Made by a program: the position numbers and the translations under genes. The notes below the pieces were generated by a model that saw only the letters and a list, made by a program, of their open reading frames with translations, searched no databases and was not told the DNA's origin. Shown here in pieces: positions 18,959 through 29,317 of a stretch of 64,000 nucleotides of DNA; positions within the stretch are counted from its first letter, which is position 1; each line of letters opens with the position of its first letter. The DNA comes from Clostridium sartagoforme (GTDB lineage: Bacteria; Bacillota; Clostridia; Clostridiales; Clostridiaceae): NCBI RefSeq assembly GCF_004794105.1, contig NZ_SRYR01000001.1, positions 1,116,001 through 1,180,000 on the forward strand. Direction: 5' to 3'.

Positions 18959-19204
18959 AATTAATTCTCCTTTAAAATACTTTCTTTATGAGTTAATTAT
19001 ATAAACTATACTATTTAAATACAAATTCTAATATTTTAAATTAGGTCTTATTTTCTTATGATATCTCTTATTAACTAATTATTTTTATCACTTTTACAAT
19101 ATTCAATTTTATAAAATTAAATTTTTATCAACTATATTTACTAAGTAGTTCTAAACTAATTAGTAAAGACTATGATTCCTATTTAATCGTTAAAAACATA
19201 TAAA

Positions 19205-19229
19205 AAGACAGACCTTATTAGATCTGCCT
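19205..19229 (-). terminator. Terminator of ackA
   Basis: A 9-bp stem, with G-U wobbles on the minus strand, lies just after the ackA stop and is followed by TTTTTATATG. The gene-free interval between this and the DUF1450 gene shows nothing else recognisable. Confidence 0.6.
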
Positions 19230-19243
19230 ATAATAAATTTAAA

Positions 19244-20443
19244 TTAATTATTTTTTACTAATTTTACTGTATCTCTAGCTATCATTAATTCTTCATTAGT
19301 AGGAATTAGATAAACCTTAACCTTAGAATCTTCAGTTGAGATTTCTTGTATTTTTCCTCTTACATCATTCTTTTCATCATCAATTCTAAATCCTAAGAAT
19401 TCAAGTCCTCTTAAAGATTCTTTTCTTGTAACTATTGAGTTTTCTCCTATTCCTGCTGTAAATACTATTACATCTACTCCACCCATAATTCCAGCATAAG
19501 CTGCAATTTGTGCTCTAACTTTGTAGTGGAATATATCTAAAGCTAGTTTAGCTCTTTCATTACCCTTTTCAGACTCACTTAAAACATCTCTAAAATCAGA
19601 TGATACTCCAGAAATTCCAAGAATCCCTGATTTTTTATTTAATAGCTCATCAATATCTGACATTGTATAACCTTGTTCTTCAACTAAGAAACTTATTACC
19701 GATGGGTCAATGCTTCCTGCTCTTGTTCCCATCATTACACCTGCAAGTGGAGTGAATCCCATTGAAGTGTCAATTGATTTTCCACCTTTAACAGCTGCTA
19801 AAGAGCAACCATTTCCTAGGTGGCATGTTACAATTTTTAAGTCTTTTATATCTTTTCCCATAACTTTTGCAACCTTCTGAGAAACATACATATGAGAAGT
19901 ACCATGGAAACCATACTTTCTTATTCCATAGTTCTCATATAATTCATATGGTAGTGGACAAATATATGCTTCCTTAGGCATTGTTTGATGGAATGCTGTA
20001 TCAAATACTGCTACCATTGGTGTATTTGGCATTAACTCTTTACATGCTTCAATCCCAATTATATTTGGTGGATTATGTAAAGGTGCTAAAGAGATACAAT
20101 CTCTAATAGATTCTATTACTTCTTCATCAATTATTACTGAATGAGAGTATTTTTCTCCACCATGAACAACTCTATGTCCTACTGCACTTATTTCTTCCAT
20201 TGATTTTATTACACCATGCTCTTTATTAACCAATGCTTCTAATACAAGCTTAATAGCATCTTTATGGTTATGCATATTTACTTCAATTACATATTTATCT
20301 TTTCCTTCAACTTTTTGAGTTAAAATAGATCCTTCTATTCCTATTCTTTCAACTAAACCTTGAACTAATGAATTCTCTGTATTCATATCTATTAATTGAT
20401 ATTTTAATGACGAGCTTCCACAGTTAATCACTAATGTTTTCAT
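19244..20443 (-). CDS. ackA: Acetate kinase
   Basis: 399 residues, standard length. N-terminal [10 protein letters not shown] phosphate-binding motif, [11 protein letters not shown] and GFHGTSH motifs of the ASKHA fold. It makes ATP and acetate from acetyl phosphate at the end of clostridial fermentation. The usual partner pta is not adjacent: the upstream neighbour is metH, 254 bases away. Confidence 0.96.
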   Translation of the reverse strand: MKTLVINCGSSSLKYQLIDMNTENSLVQGLVERIGIEGSILTQKVEGKDKYVIEVNMHNHKDAIKLVLEALVNKEHGVIKSMEEISAVGHRVVHGGEKYSHSVIIDEEVIESIRDCISLAPLHNPPNIIGIEACKELMPNTPMVAVFDTAFHQTMPKEAYICPLPYELYENYGIRKYGFHGTSHMYVSQKVAKVMGKDIKDLKIVTCHLGNGCSLAAVKGGKSIDTSMGFTPLAGVMMGTRAGSIDPSVISFLVEEQGYTMSDIDELLNKKSGILGISGVSSDFRDVLSESEKGNERAKLALDIFHYKVRAQIAAYAGIMGGVDVIVFTAGIGENSIVTRKESLRGLEFLGFRIDDEKNDVRGKIQEISTEDSKVKVYLIPTNEELMIARDTVKLVKNN

Positions 20444-20644
20444 CCTGATTCTCCTTCTTCTCTCTTTATTCTATATTATATATAATACACTAAAAATCTA
20501 TATATTCAAATTGATAGATTATTCGATTTCTACGAAATACCTTCTTTATTGTTAAATGTTGCATTTTTTTATCTACTTTCTCCATTTCTTTCAACATTAT
20601 AGTTTACCTTACTAATTCTAAGTATAGTTATCTTCAATATAATC

Positions 20645-20675
20645 CAATGGACTACTAAATTTAAATAGTCCATTG
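20645..20675 (-). terminator. Hairpin after metH
   Basis: A perfect 10-bp stem (20645-20654 with 20666-20675) with an 11-base loop lies 23 bases beyond the metH stop. The downstream tract is only weakly T-rich. Confidence 0.55.
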
Positions 20676-20697
20676 AGTTTGTATATTTATAACTTTA

Positions 20698-23600
20698 TCA
20701 CAGAAGAATATGCGGCATTCTATATTTTAAATCTTTTATATCTGAATTATTTCTTTCGGCATAATCTTCTAATTGGTCGTTATCTACTTTATAAACATCA
20801 AAATATTTAGCTTTTTCATTTGCAAAGTATAAACCGCAAACTGATGATGGTGGATCCATCATATAACTTTCTGTAACAATTGCCCCAGTATTGTTCTCTC
20901 CATCTAAGACCTTAAAAATCTTTGTTATCTCTTTTTGATCCTTAATAGATGGATATCCTACAGCAGGCCTTATACCTCTATATCTTCCAATTAAAAGTTC
21001 ATCATAAGATAAATCCTCATCCTTTGAATAACCCCAATAATCTTTTCTCATATCAAGATGAAGCTTTTCTGCAAAACCTTCAGCTAACCTATCGCATACA
21101 AAGGTTAAAAGCATTGAATTATAATCATCACCAGCTTCTTTAAGTTCCCTTATATATTCCTTTGCTTCCATTCCACTAGTAGTTATAAAAGCACCTATAT
21201 AATCTTCTTTTTCACTTTCAATTGGTGCTATAAAATCACTTAGTGATAGGTACACTTCTTCTTTTCCCTTCTTTTGCTGTCTGAAAAAGTTAAAAGTCTC
21301 AATTTCATTACTATTCTTATCAAATATTTTAATATCATCCCCTACAGAATTAGCCTTAAACAATCCAATTGCGCCTTTTAACTTAACTCTTCCATTAGCT
21401 TCTAATTCATCTAACATCTTATTTGCATCTTTAAATAGCCTTCTTGCTTCTTCTCCGTACTTTTCATCTTCTAGCACTTGAGGATACTTCATTCTCATTC
21501 CCCAAGCTGTAAAGAAAAAGCTCCAATCAATATATGGTCTAATTTCTTTAATAGAATAATTATTTACCTCTTTAACTCCAAGGAAGTTAGGTTTCTCAAT
21601 AGTAGTATTCTTCCAATCAATTTTAAACTTATTTTTTCTTGCTTCATCGATAGAAACAAAATCTTGTTTAATTTTACTATAATTATCCCTTTGATTTTTA
21701 TATTCCTCTTTAGTATTTTTAACAAACTCATCTTTATCTTTTGACATAAGTGTTTTACAGATTTCTACTGTTTTTGATGCATCAAAGCCATAAATAACTG
21801 GTCCATTATAGCTTGGATCAATCTTAAGAGCTGTATGAACTTTAGATGTAGTTGCTCCACCTATTATCAGCGGCTTTTTAAAACCTTGTTTTTCCATTTC
21901 GCTTGCTACATTAATCATTTCATTCAATGAAGGTGTAATTAAACCACTTAATCCAATAATATCTACATCTTCTTCTATTGCAGTGCTTAATATTTTTTCA
22001 CAGGGAACCATTACCCCAAGGTCAATTACATCGAAATTATTACATGATAACACTACTCCAACTATATTCTTACCTATATCATGAACATCACCTTTTACAG
22101 TTGCAAGTAGTATCTTGCCATCCTTTTTATAAGTTCCTTGATTTTGTGAATCTATATATGGAGTTAAAAATGCAACTCCCTTTTTCATAACTCGTGCAGA
22201 TTTAACTACTTGTGGTAAGAACATTTTACCGTCACCAAATAATGATCCAACCTTCTTCATACCATCCATAAGAGGTCCTTCTATAATATCTAAAGCTTTA
22301 TCATATAAGGCTAAAGCTTCATTTAAGTCTTCTTCTATATAATCACTTATACCTTTAACTAAGGAATATTTAAGTCTTTCTGAGCAATCAAGTTCTCTCC
22401 ATTTATCTTTACTTTCATCTTCTTTTTTCCCATCTGATTTATACCTATCTGCTGCTTCTAGTAATTTTTCACCTGCATCACTACTTTTATTAAATATTAC
22501 ATCTTCAACAAGCTTTAATAAGTCTTTTGGAATTTCATCGTATATTTGAATCATCCCTGGATTTACAATCCCCATATCCATGCCATTTTTTATAGCATAA
22601 TATAAGAATGCTGAGTGCATAGCTTCTCTTATTTTATTGCTACCTCTAAATGAAAAAGATAAATTACTTACTCCACCAGATACCTTTGCATAAGGTAAGT
22701 TTTCTTTAATCCATTTAGTGGCATTTAAGAAATCTACAGCATAGTTATTATGCTCTTCGATACCAGTAGCAATTGCTAAAATATTAGGATCGAAAATTAT
22801 ATCTTCAGGTGGAAATTTAACTTTATCAACTAATATATCATAAGCTCTTTTACAAATTTTAATTTTCTTTTCATAATTGTCAGCTTGACCACTTTCATCA
22901 AAGGCCATTACTACCACTGCCGCACCAAAATCTTTAATTATATTAGCTTTTTCTATAAAGTCTTCTTCTCCATTTTTTAAAGATATAGAGTTAACTATAT
23001 GCTTCCCTTGGATTACTTTTAATCCTTTTTCTATAACTTCAAATCTAGAGGAATCTATCATTATAGGTTTTGCAGAAATATCTGGATCAGAAGCTAATAA
23101 TTTTAAAAAATGTTCCATTTCCATTTCACTGTCTAGCAATCCATCATCTACATTTATATCAATAATTTGTGCTCCATTTTCAACTTGGTCCTTAGCTATA
23201 ACTAATGCTTCCTCATATTTCTTTTCTCTTATAAGTCTTGCAAACTTAGCTGAACCAGATACATTAGTTCTTTCACCTATATTTACAAAGTTAGTATCTT
23301 CATTTGCCCTAGTTACTTCTAAGCCACAATATATACTTTCTACTTTTCTTTCTTTAATAATTCTTGGTGGATATTTCTTAACTAGATCTGCTATTTTTTC
23401 TATATGCCTATAAGCAGTACCACAACAACCACCAACTAAATTTATATACCCCTCTTTTAGCATTACTTCAACATACTTAGCAGTAATTTCTGGTGATTCA
23501 TCATATAAACCTAATTCGTTGGGTAATCCTGCATTTGGATATACAGATATAAACAAATCTTGAGTATCAGCTAATTCCTTTATAAATGGAATTAGATCCT

Positions 23601-24348
23601 TTCCTCCAAAAGAACAGTTAAGACCTATTGATATTACATTTTCAGCTCTCATTGATGAAGCAAAGGCTTCTAATGTTTGTCCTGATAAAATTCTTCCTGA
23701 CTTATCAGTTATTGTTCCAGAAATCATTATTGGTAAAAACTCATTTCTCTCCCGATACACTTCATTAGCTGCAATTATTGAAGCTCTTGCATTTAATGAA
23801 TCAAAGATAGTTTCAACAAGAACAATATCTATTCCCCCATCCATTAATGCCCCAATTTGTTCCTTATATGCTTCTTTTAATTCATCAAAGGTAACACTTC
23901 TAAAGGATGGATCTTCTACATCTGGAGATAAAGAAGCCATTTTATTAGTAGGTCCTATAGACCCTGCTACATATCTTCTTTTACCATCTATTTTATAAAA
24001 ATCATCACAGGCTTCCTTTGCTATCCTTGCACTTTCAAAGTTCATTTTATAAACTAAATGTTCTAATTCAAAATCACTTTGTGATATTTTATTAGAGTTC
24101 AGTGTATTAGTTTCAATAATATCTGCTCCAGCTCCTAAAAAGCCTCTATGTATTGCATTAATTATTTCTGGCTTAGTTACACTTAAAAGATCATTATTTC
24201 CTTTCTGATCAACATGAAAATCCTTTAGCAAGTCTCCTCTAAAATCTTCTTCTTTTAGTAAATAATTTTGAATATTAGTCCCCATAGCTCCATCAATAAC
24301 TAATATTCTCTTCTTTAATTCATTAACTATTTCAAAATTTGAATTCAT
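20698..24348 (-). CDS. metH: Cobalamin-dependent methionine synthase
   Basis: 1216 residues with the complete four-module layout. The homocysteine-binding barrel is at about 1-330, with zinc ligands in GLNCSFG and GGCCG. The pterin-binding barrel is at about 345-610 ([10 protein letters not shown]). The B12 cap and Rossmann domain are at about 640-870, with [11 protein letters not shown] containing the His that coordinates cobalt. The reactivation domain fills the C-terminus. It methylates homocysteine with 5-methyltetrahydrofolate in the cytosol. Expression is controlled by the SAM-I riboswitch in its leader. Confidence 0.97.
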   Translation of the reverse strand: MNSNFEIVNELKKRILVIDGAMGTNIQNYLLKEEDFRGDLLKDFHVDQKGNNDLLSVTKPEIINAIHRGFLGAGADIIETNTLNSNKISQSDFELEHLVYKMNFESARIAKEACDDFYKIDGKRRYVAGSIGPTNKMASLSPDVEDPSFRSVTFDELKEAYKEQIGALMDGGIDIVLVETIFDSLNARASIIAANEVYRERNEFLPIMISGTITDKSGRILSGQTLEAFASSMRAENVISIGLNCSFGGKDLIPFIKELADTQDLFISVYPNAGLPNELGLYDESPEITAKYVEVMLKEGYINLVGGCCGTAYRHIEKIADLVKKYPPRIIKERKVESIYCGLEVTRANEDTNFVNIGERTNVSGSAKFARLIREKKYEEALVIAKDQVENGAQIIDINVDDGLLDSEMEMEHFLKLLASDPDISAKPIMIDSSRFEVIEKGLKVIQGKHIVNSISLKNGEEDFIEKANIIKDFGAAVVVMAFDESGQADNYEKKIKICKRAYDILVDKVKFPPEDIIFDPNILAIATGIEEHNNYAVDFLNATKWIKENLPYAKVSGGVSNLSFSFRGSNKIREAMHSAFLYYAIKNGMDMGIVNPGMIQIYDEIPKDLLKLVEDVIFNKSSDAGEKLLEAADRYKSDGKKEDESKDKWRELDCSERLKYSLVKGISDYIEEDLNEALALYDKALDIIEGPLMDGMKKVGSLFGDGKMFLPQVVKSARVMKKGVAFLTPYIDSQNQGTYKKDGKILLATVKGDVHDIGKNIVGVVLSCNNFDVIDLGVMVPCEKILSTAIEEDVDIIGLSGLITPSLNEMINVASEMEKQGFKKPLIIGGATTSKVHTALKIDPSYNGPVIYGFDASKTVEICKTLMSKDKDEFVKNTKEEYKNQRDNYSKIKQDFVSIDEARKNKFKIDWKNTTIEKPNFLGVKEVNNYSIKEIRPYIDWSFFFTAWGMRMKYPQVLEDEKYGEEARRLFKDANKMLDELEANGRVKLKGAIGLFKANSVGDDIKIFDKNSNEIETFNFFRQQKKGKEEVYLSLSDFIAPIESEKEDYIGAFITTSGMEAKEYIRELKEAGDDYNSMLLTFVCDRLAEGFAEKLHLDMRKDYWGYSKDEDLSYDELLIGRYRGIRPAVGYPSIKDQKEITKIFKVLDGENNTGAIVTESYMMDPPSSVCGLYFANEKAKYFDVYKVDNDQLEDYAERNNSDIKDLKYRMPHILL

Positions 24349-24366
24349 TACTTTGCCCCCTTTTTA

Positions 24367-24402
24367 ACAAAAATAAAATCTCTCCTAATAAAGAAGAGAT
24401 TT
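24367..24402 (-). terminator. Riboswitch-controlled terminator of metH leader
   Basis: The stem (24395-24402 with 24376-24383) is followed on the minus strand by TATTTTTGTT. Its 5' arm (TCTCTT) can instead pair with AAGAGA of the riboswitch P1 3' strand, giving a classic SAM-responsive antiterminator/terminator switch just ahead of metH. Confidence 0.8.
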
Positions 24403-24426
24403 CTACATCCATATATTACTTTTCTC

Positions 24427-24530
24427 TCTTATCTTTCAGAATAACTGCCGGATTTAGCACCACATTTAATTAAATCATAAATAGGTTGCTGGGTTTCATA
24501 GGGCCAGTCCCTCCACCACTCTTAATAAGA
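24427..24530 (-). ncRNA. SAM-I (S-box) riboswitch aptamer upstream of metH
   Basis: On the minus strand the conserved core is plain: AAGAGTGGTGGAGGGACTGG, then CCCTATGAAACCCAGCAACC and a late TGGTGCTAAATCC segment. P1 is TCTTAT/ATAAGA (24525-24530 with 24427-24432). High SAM stabilises P1 and frees the terminator at 24367-24402, turning metH off. Confidence 0.95.
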
Positions 24531-24638
24531 TATTTTTGTTTATATCATTATATATTTTTTATTTCCATATGTCAATTTTAGTAATTCTTTTAGTTATTTT
24601 TTTATCTAATAATTTCTTTATTTTACTTAATAAATTTA

Positions 24639-24665
24639 ACCAATATAAATCACCTACATATAATA
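24639..24665 (+). promoter_or_regulatory. Candidate sigma-K type sporulation promoter
   Basis: AC at 24639-24640 and CATATAATA at 24657-24665 fit the AC-N16-CATANNNTA pattern of mother-cell sigma-K promoters, about 30 bases before the start at 24694. In AT-rich DNA such matches can be chance, so this is suggestive only. Confidence 0.4.
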
Positions 24666-24693
24666 AAATATACTAATGTTTTAAGGGGGTCTT

Positions 24694-25584
24694 ATGTTAT
24701 ACTCAAAGCTTTACCCAAAATCATCTTATATTTCAAGCTATAGAAAAGATGGTAGCTTTTACTACAAAAACACTTTATTAGTTGGGAACTATTTATATGG
24801 TGATATTCACTACATTTCTTTATTAAAATTTTCTGATTTAAAAGATTTAAATAAAGACATTGAAATTGTTAATGCTTCACTTAACTTATATCTTACAGAT
24901 GAATGTAACTCATCTATTGAAGAATTAATAAGATTATTTGTTCTATTTAAAATTGATGAAAACTTTAATCTTGAGGATACAACATGGAACAATTCCCCCA
25001 GGTTATCTTCATTAAATTTAGATAAAAAAGATTTTAGTTACGATTCAAGATCTAATATAATTTCTTTTAGTATTACTCCCTTAATAGAAGAACTTTCAGA
25101 AAATAATAATTATGCATATGGTCTAGCTCTTATGTGTAGACCAGGTATCAATTCAACATTGTATAAGTTTTATTCATCTAATAGCAATAATCAACCTTTT
25201 ATATTGGTTAATTATGAAAAATGTAATAACAAAAATAAGGAAACAGCGGAAATAATTTTTAAAGAAAGAGAATTCAATGTAAACAGCTTAGAAAATGAAT
25301 TCTATTCACCAAATATAGATATTTCTAATTTTAATACTGGAACTTATTTTGTTAAGAATAAAAGTTCAAGTAATATAAAAGCTTATTTGCAAATAAGTCC
25401 AAATAGCATTGATTTTACAGATGATGTTGTTGAAGTGGAAATTAACGCTAATAATACAGCTGCTTTAGCACTAGCAAAGTTTTTAAAATACTCAAGAATA
25501 AGATTTGTAAATTCATCACCTAATCCAAATTCAAATATTTGTGTTTGGTTCCAAGGCCAAACTTTTGACTACCATATTAGATAA
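24694..25584 (+). CDS. DNRLRE-like plus DUF6385-type surface protein
   Basis: 296 residues, no signal peptide. The N-terminal part (about 1-170) is beta-rich with TTWNNSPR and SITPLIEE segments, as in DNRLRE structural domains. The last 90 residues (NTGTYFVKNKSSSNIKAYLQ to VWFQGQ) align by eye with the C-terminus of the next gene (TVSFFVYNTGTNTLTISLQ to AYFNGQ), so both share a DUF6385-type module. The lack of a secretion signal and the sigma-K-like promoter suggest assembly onto the spore from the mother cell. It is 24 bases from the repeat protein gene. Confidence 0.65.
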   Translation: MLYSKLYPKSSYISSYRKDGSFYYKNTLLVGNYLYGDIHYISLLKFSDLKDLNKDIEIVNASLNLYLTDECNSSIEELIRLFVLFKIDENFNLEDTTWNNSPRLSSLNLDKKDFSYDSRSNIISFSITPLIEELSENNNYAYGLALMCRPGINSTLYKFYSSNSNNQPFILVNYEKCNNKNKETAEIIFKEREFNVNSLENEFYSPNIDISNFNTGTYFVKNKSSSNIKAYLQISPNSIDFTDDVVEVEINANNTAALALAKFLKYSRIRFVNSSPNPNSNICVWFQGQTFDYHIR

Positions 25585-25608
25585 ACTTTCGAAAAAGAGG
25601 TGCACAAT

Positions 25609-27339
25609 ATGAATAATTTGGTGTTTAACACTGTAGCTTCAGAATTGAAAACCAGTATTTATGCTCAGGCTCCAGATAGTAGTTTACAGGTTCTGCAAAC
25701 TGACTCCACTGGGGCCCTTAAAACTTCAATTTCAAATGCAAGCCTAACAGTTTCAATCACTGATCCTATAACAATAGCAAACGCAAGTCTAACAGTTAAT
25801 GTCAATAATCCAGTTACAATTGCAAATGCAATAACTATTGCCAATACTAGCTTAACTGTTAATGTAAATAATTCTATTACTATAGCAAATGCAAGTATCA
25901 CAGCTTCAATTACTGGACCTGTTACTATTGCCAACGACAGTTTAACAGTTGTAGTTAATAATCCAGTAACAGTTGCTAACGCTATTACCATTGCAAATAC
26001 AAGTTTAACTGTAGCTGTTAGTAATCCAATTACTATCGCTAACGCTAGTTTGACCGTTAATGTTAACAACCCAATTACAGTAGCTAATGCAATAACAATA
26101 GCAAATGCTAGTCTTACTGTTAATGTTAATAATGCTATCACTGTAGCTAACGCTATTACGATTGCCAATACAAGTTTGACTGTTGCTGTAAGTAATCCTA
26201 TAACTATAGCTAATGCTAGTTTGACCGTTAATGTTAACAACCCAATTACAGTAGCTAATGCAATAACAATAGCAAATGCTAGTCTTAATGTTAATGTTAA
26301 TAATGCTATCACTGTAGCTAACGCTATTACCATTGCTAATACAAGTTTGACTGTTGCTGTAAGTAATCCTATAACTATAGCTAATGCTAGTTTGACCGTC
26401 AATGTTAACAGCCCAATTACAGTATCTAATGCAATAACAATAGCAAATACTAGTCTTACTGTTAATGTAAATAATGCTATTACTATAGCGAATGCAAGTA
26501 TCACGGCTTCAATTACTGGACCTGTTACTATAGCAAATTCTACTCTTACCGTTACTGTTAATAATCCTGTTACAGTAGCGAATGCAGTTACAATTTCTAA
26601 CGCTATTACCGTTGCTAACTCAATTACCATAGCTAACTCTAGCTTAACAGTTATAGTTAATAATCCTATTACTATCGCTAATCCATTAACGATTGCTAAT
26701 GCCATAACCGTATCTAATGCAATAACAATAGCTAATACTAGCTTAACAGTTGCCGTTAGTAATCCTATTACTATCGCTAATGAAACTCTAACTGTATCTG
26801 TAAGAAATCCAATAACTGTAGCTAATGCAATTACTATTGCTAATACAAGTATTACAGTAGCTGTTAGTAATTCTATAACTATTGCCAACTCTAGGCTCAC
26901 AGTTATAGTTAATAATCCAGTAACTATTGGTAATTCAGTTACCATAGCTAATGCAATTACAGTTGCTAACTCTATTACAATAGCTAATTCTAGTTTAACT
27001 GTTCTTATAGGTGCAAATGCATTTACCACAAGTAACACACTAAATGTAACTGCTACAGGTACAGGAAATGTGTTTAATAATACTGATATTTCTCCATTAA
27101 GAACTGTTTCTTTCTTTGTTTATAATACAGGTACTAATACTTTAACTATTTCTTTACAAATGAGTCCAACTACAAATAATGCCGACTATATTACTGATCC
27201 TAGCTACAATAATTATGCAATAGTTGGGGGCGATAGGAAGATTATTACAGTAAGTAGATTTGGTAATTATACTAGGCTCCTATACACATTAGGTGCTACA
27301 ACAGCAACATTTTCAGCTTACTTCAACGGACAAAGCTAA
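25609..27339 (+). CDS. Long tandem-repeat beta-solenoid-like protein with DUF6385-type C-terminus
   Basis: 576 residues from the ATG at 25609; the GTG at 25600 lies in the GAGGTG ribosome-binding site. Residues about 1-45 are a non-repeat head. Residues about 45-460 are made almost only of 6-residue (ITIANA, ITVANA) and 9-residue (SLTVNVNNP) strand-like units with strict polar/apolar alternation and Asn/Pro turns, suggestive of a beta-solenoid or extended fibre. The last 110 residues form a globular DUF6385-type domain. It is almost free of charge, Cys and aromatics in the repeats and very rich in Thr, Ser and Asn, which makes it a candidate for O-glycosylation by the glycosyltransferase that follows. 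No signal peptide. Confidence 0.75.
   Translation: MNNLVFNTVASELKTSIYAQAPDSSLQVLQTDSTGALKTSISNASLTVSITDPITIANASLTVNVNNPVTIANAITIANTSLTVNVNNSITIANASITASITGPVTIANDSLTVVVNNPVTVANAITIANTSLTVAVSNPITIANASLTVNVNNPITVANAITIANASLTVNVNNAITVANAITIANTSLTVAVSNPITIANASLTVNVNNPITVANAITIANASLNVNVNNAITVANAITIANTSLTVAVSNPITIANASLTVNVNSPITVSNAITIANTSLTVNVNNAITIANASITASITGPVTIANSTLTVTVNNPVTVANAVTISNAITVANSITIANSSLTVIVNNPITIANPLTIANAITVSNAITIANTSLTVAVSNPITIANETLTVSVRNPITVANAITIANTSITVAVSNSITIANSRLTVIVNNPVTIGNSVTIANAITVANSITIANSSLTVLIGANAFTTSNTLNVTATGTGNVFNNTDISPLRTVSFFVYNTGTNTLTISLQMSPTTNNADYITDPSYNNYAIVGGDRKIITVSRFGNYTRLLYTLGATTATFSAYFNGQS
26044..26500 (+). repeat. 171-bp (57-residue) tandem DNA repeats inside the fibre gene
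   Basis: Copies begin at 26044, 26215 and 26386 (the third partial), each 171 bases apart and nearly identical, including synonymous positions. A second pair of near-identical segments encodes ASITASITGPVTIAN near 25890 and 26490. This points to recent duplication and a length-variable array. Confidence 0.85.
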
Positions 27340-27357
27340 TTATTAAAATTTATTTTT

Positions 27358-27385
27358 CCTTATATAAGTTTATTCTTATATAAGG
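27358..27385 (+). terminator. 11-bp hairpin between fibre gene and glycosyltransferase
   Basis: CCTTATATAAG at 27358-27368 pairs perfectly with 27375-27385 around a 6-base loop. No T-run follows, so it could be a weak terminator, a processing site or an mRNA stabiliser between the two genes. Confidence 0.5.
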
Positions 27386-27423
27386 ATTCTACATAAGCTC
27401 TAATAATTGTAAGGAGGATAATC

Positions 27424-29238
27424 ATGAATAAAACAACATTAAGTTTATGTATGATAGTAAAAAATGAAGAAAAATATATAGCAAAATCTATAGACTCTGT
27501 AAAAGATATAGTAAATGAAATAGTAATCGTTGATACTGGATCTACTGATTCAACTTTAGATATTCTTAAAAATTATAATGTTAAACTATACAATTATAAA
27601 TGGGAAAATGACTTTGCTTCAGCAAGAAATTTTGCAATAAATAAAATTAAAAGTGATTGGATATTATTCCTAGATGCTGATGAAATATTAGATGAAGCTT
27701 CAAAGGATAATTTAATAAATTATGTTAATACAACAAAATTAGATGGTTGCCATTTTATTGTTTATAATTATAGATCAGAAAATCAAAATGATTTTACAAT
27801 TCACTATGCATTTAGATTGTTTAGAAATAATAAAGGGTATTACTATAAAGGTAAAATACATGAGCAAATTTTTAATGATAAATATAGAAATATAACTAGT
27901 AGATTTTCTAACGAAGAAATAATTTTACACCATTACGGATATAGTGTTGAAGTATTAGAAAAGAAAGATAAACGTTCAAGAAACATCCCTATACTATTAG
28001 AAGCCTTAAAAGAAAATCCAAAGGATTCCTTTAATTTATTTAATTTAGGTAATGAGTATTTAGCTCAAAACGATGTAAATACAGCATTAAATCACTATGA
28101 ATTATCTTATTCCAATTTAGATTTAACTAAACATTACTCTGTACATCTTCTTTATAGAATGGCAGTTTGTTATCAGTATATAAAAAAATATGATTATGCC
28201 ATAAGATTTGTTGAGGAAGGATTACAACGCTTTTCACCTAACGTTGATTTCGAATATTTAAAAGGTTGTCTATTCCTTGACACTAAAAGATATACTTTAG
28301 CAATAGATTCCTTTAACAACTGCCTTACTTTAGGTGATTCAGGTAGTACTGTAAAGTTTGTAAGTAATTGTGGATCTATTAACCCATTAATGTCTCTTGG
28401 TAACTTATATTATACTTTATCAGATTATAATAAGGCATTAGATTGCTATAACAAAATTCTTAATATAAGTAGTAGTGATTTATCAATACTATATAAAATA
28501 GGTTCTATCTTAAATAAGAAGCATGATAATAAAAATGAAGTTACGAATAACCTTTTAAAATATTTTGCTTCCAAAGATTATATACCTAATGTAATCTTAA
28601 CTTCTCATATTTTATTAAAAGAAAACTTAATACATGAGGTAAAAGCTCTTATTGAATCAAATGAAGATTTTAATGAATACAAAATAGATGAATATTTCTT
28701 AAGAGGAGTTATATCATTATATGAAAATAAATATAATGAATCTCTAGAGTATTTCAATAAGGCATTTATTGAAATTGATATATCAACTAATCCCACTATT
28801 ATTATAGGAACTTTAAAATCTGATATATCAAAGTATATTTTTATACTATCTTTACTAACCAATAATAATTCTATAGATAAAGCTCTAAGTATTATAAATA
28901 ATAATTGCTCAAATCTCGAGTACCAAGTGTACTTAGAGCTAAAAGATATCTATTTAAATAATAAATGTACTATGATTACTGAAAATACACAGATATCCTT
29001 AAATATACTAGAAGAATTTTTAAATAATATTTTAGGAATAAAAGAGTATAATTTATTTCAAAAGTTAGTTGAAATATTAAACTATGTTGATGATGAAAGT
29101 GTTTTAATTACACTTTCTAAAGTTTATGAGGCGAATGGATTTAAAGATTTAGCAATTAAAGAAATCTTTAATTCAATTAAAAAATTTGACTTCGTAGACT
29201 CTTGGAGTACAGAAATATTATATAAAGAAATATTATAA
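27424..29238 (+). CDS. GT2 glycosyltransferase with TPR repeats
   Basis: 604 residues. The N-terminal GT-A domain (about 1-230) starts LCMIVKNEEKYI and has the metal-binding FLDADE motif at 82-87. The remainder is a superhelix of TPR-like repeats (for example LYYTLSDYNKALDCYNKIL and VISLYENKYNESLEYFNKAF). This layout resembles SunS-type and other protein O- or S-glycosyltransferases, where the TPR region can hold the acceptor protein. A strong AAGGAGG site. Its place right after a Thr/Ser-rich repeat protein suggests that protein as substrate (inference). Confidence 0.8.
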   Translation: MNKTTLSLCMIVKNEEKYIAKSIDSVKDIVNEIVIVDTGSTDSTLDILKNYNVKLYNYKWENDFASARNFAINKIKSDWILFLDADEILDEASKDNLINYVNTTKLDGCHFIVYNYRSENQNDFTIHYAFRLFRNNKGYYYKGKIHEQIFNDKYRNITSRFSNEEIILHHYGYSVEVLEKKDKRSRNIPILLEALKENPKDSFNLFNLGNEYLAQNDVNTALNHYELSYSNLDLTKHYSVHLLYRMAVCYQYIKKYDYAIRFVEEGLQRFSPNVDFEYLKGCLFLDTKRYTLAIDSFNNCLTLGDSGSTVKFVSNCGSINPLMSLGNLYYTLSDYNKALDCYNKILNISSSDLSILYKIGSILNKKHDNKNEVTNNLLKYFASKDYIPNVILTSHILLKENLIHEVKALIESNEDFNEYKIDEYFLRGVISLYENKYNESLEYFNKAFIEIDISTNPTIIIGTLKSDISKYIFILSLLTNNNSIDKALSIINNNCSNLEYQVYLELKDIYLNNKCTMITENTQISLNILEEFLNNILGIKEYNLFQKLVEILNYVDDESVLITLSKVYEANGFKDLAIKEIFNSIKKFDFVDSWSTEILYKEIL

Positions 29239-29317
29239 AAATCTAATTAATATCATATGTAACTCCCAATTCATATATTATGTATAATAGAGAAAATAAC
29301 TATAAAGGAATGATATT

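Noticed and set aside
24367..24530. Cobalamin or T-box leader ahead of metH
   Set aside because: The conserved GAGGGACTGG and ATGAAACCC blocks and P1 identify SAM-I; no B12-box or T-box sequence present.
25665..27038. A 457-codon open frame on the minus strand across the repeat gene
   Set aside because: It is a mirror of the repetitive Ile/Thr/Ala/Asn codons on the plus strand. It has no ribosome-binding site, and its translated sequence is itself low-complexity (LAIVIALATV-type).
25609..27339. CRISPR array or transposon-derived repeats in the fibre gene
   Set aside because: Repeats are in-frame 57-residue coding units without spacers; no terminal repeats or transposase nearby.
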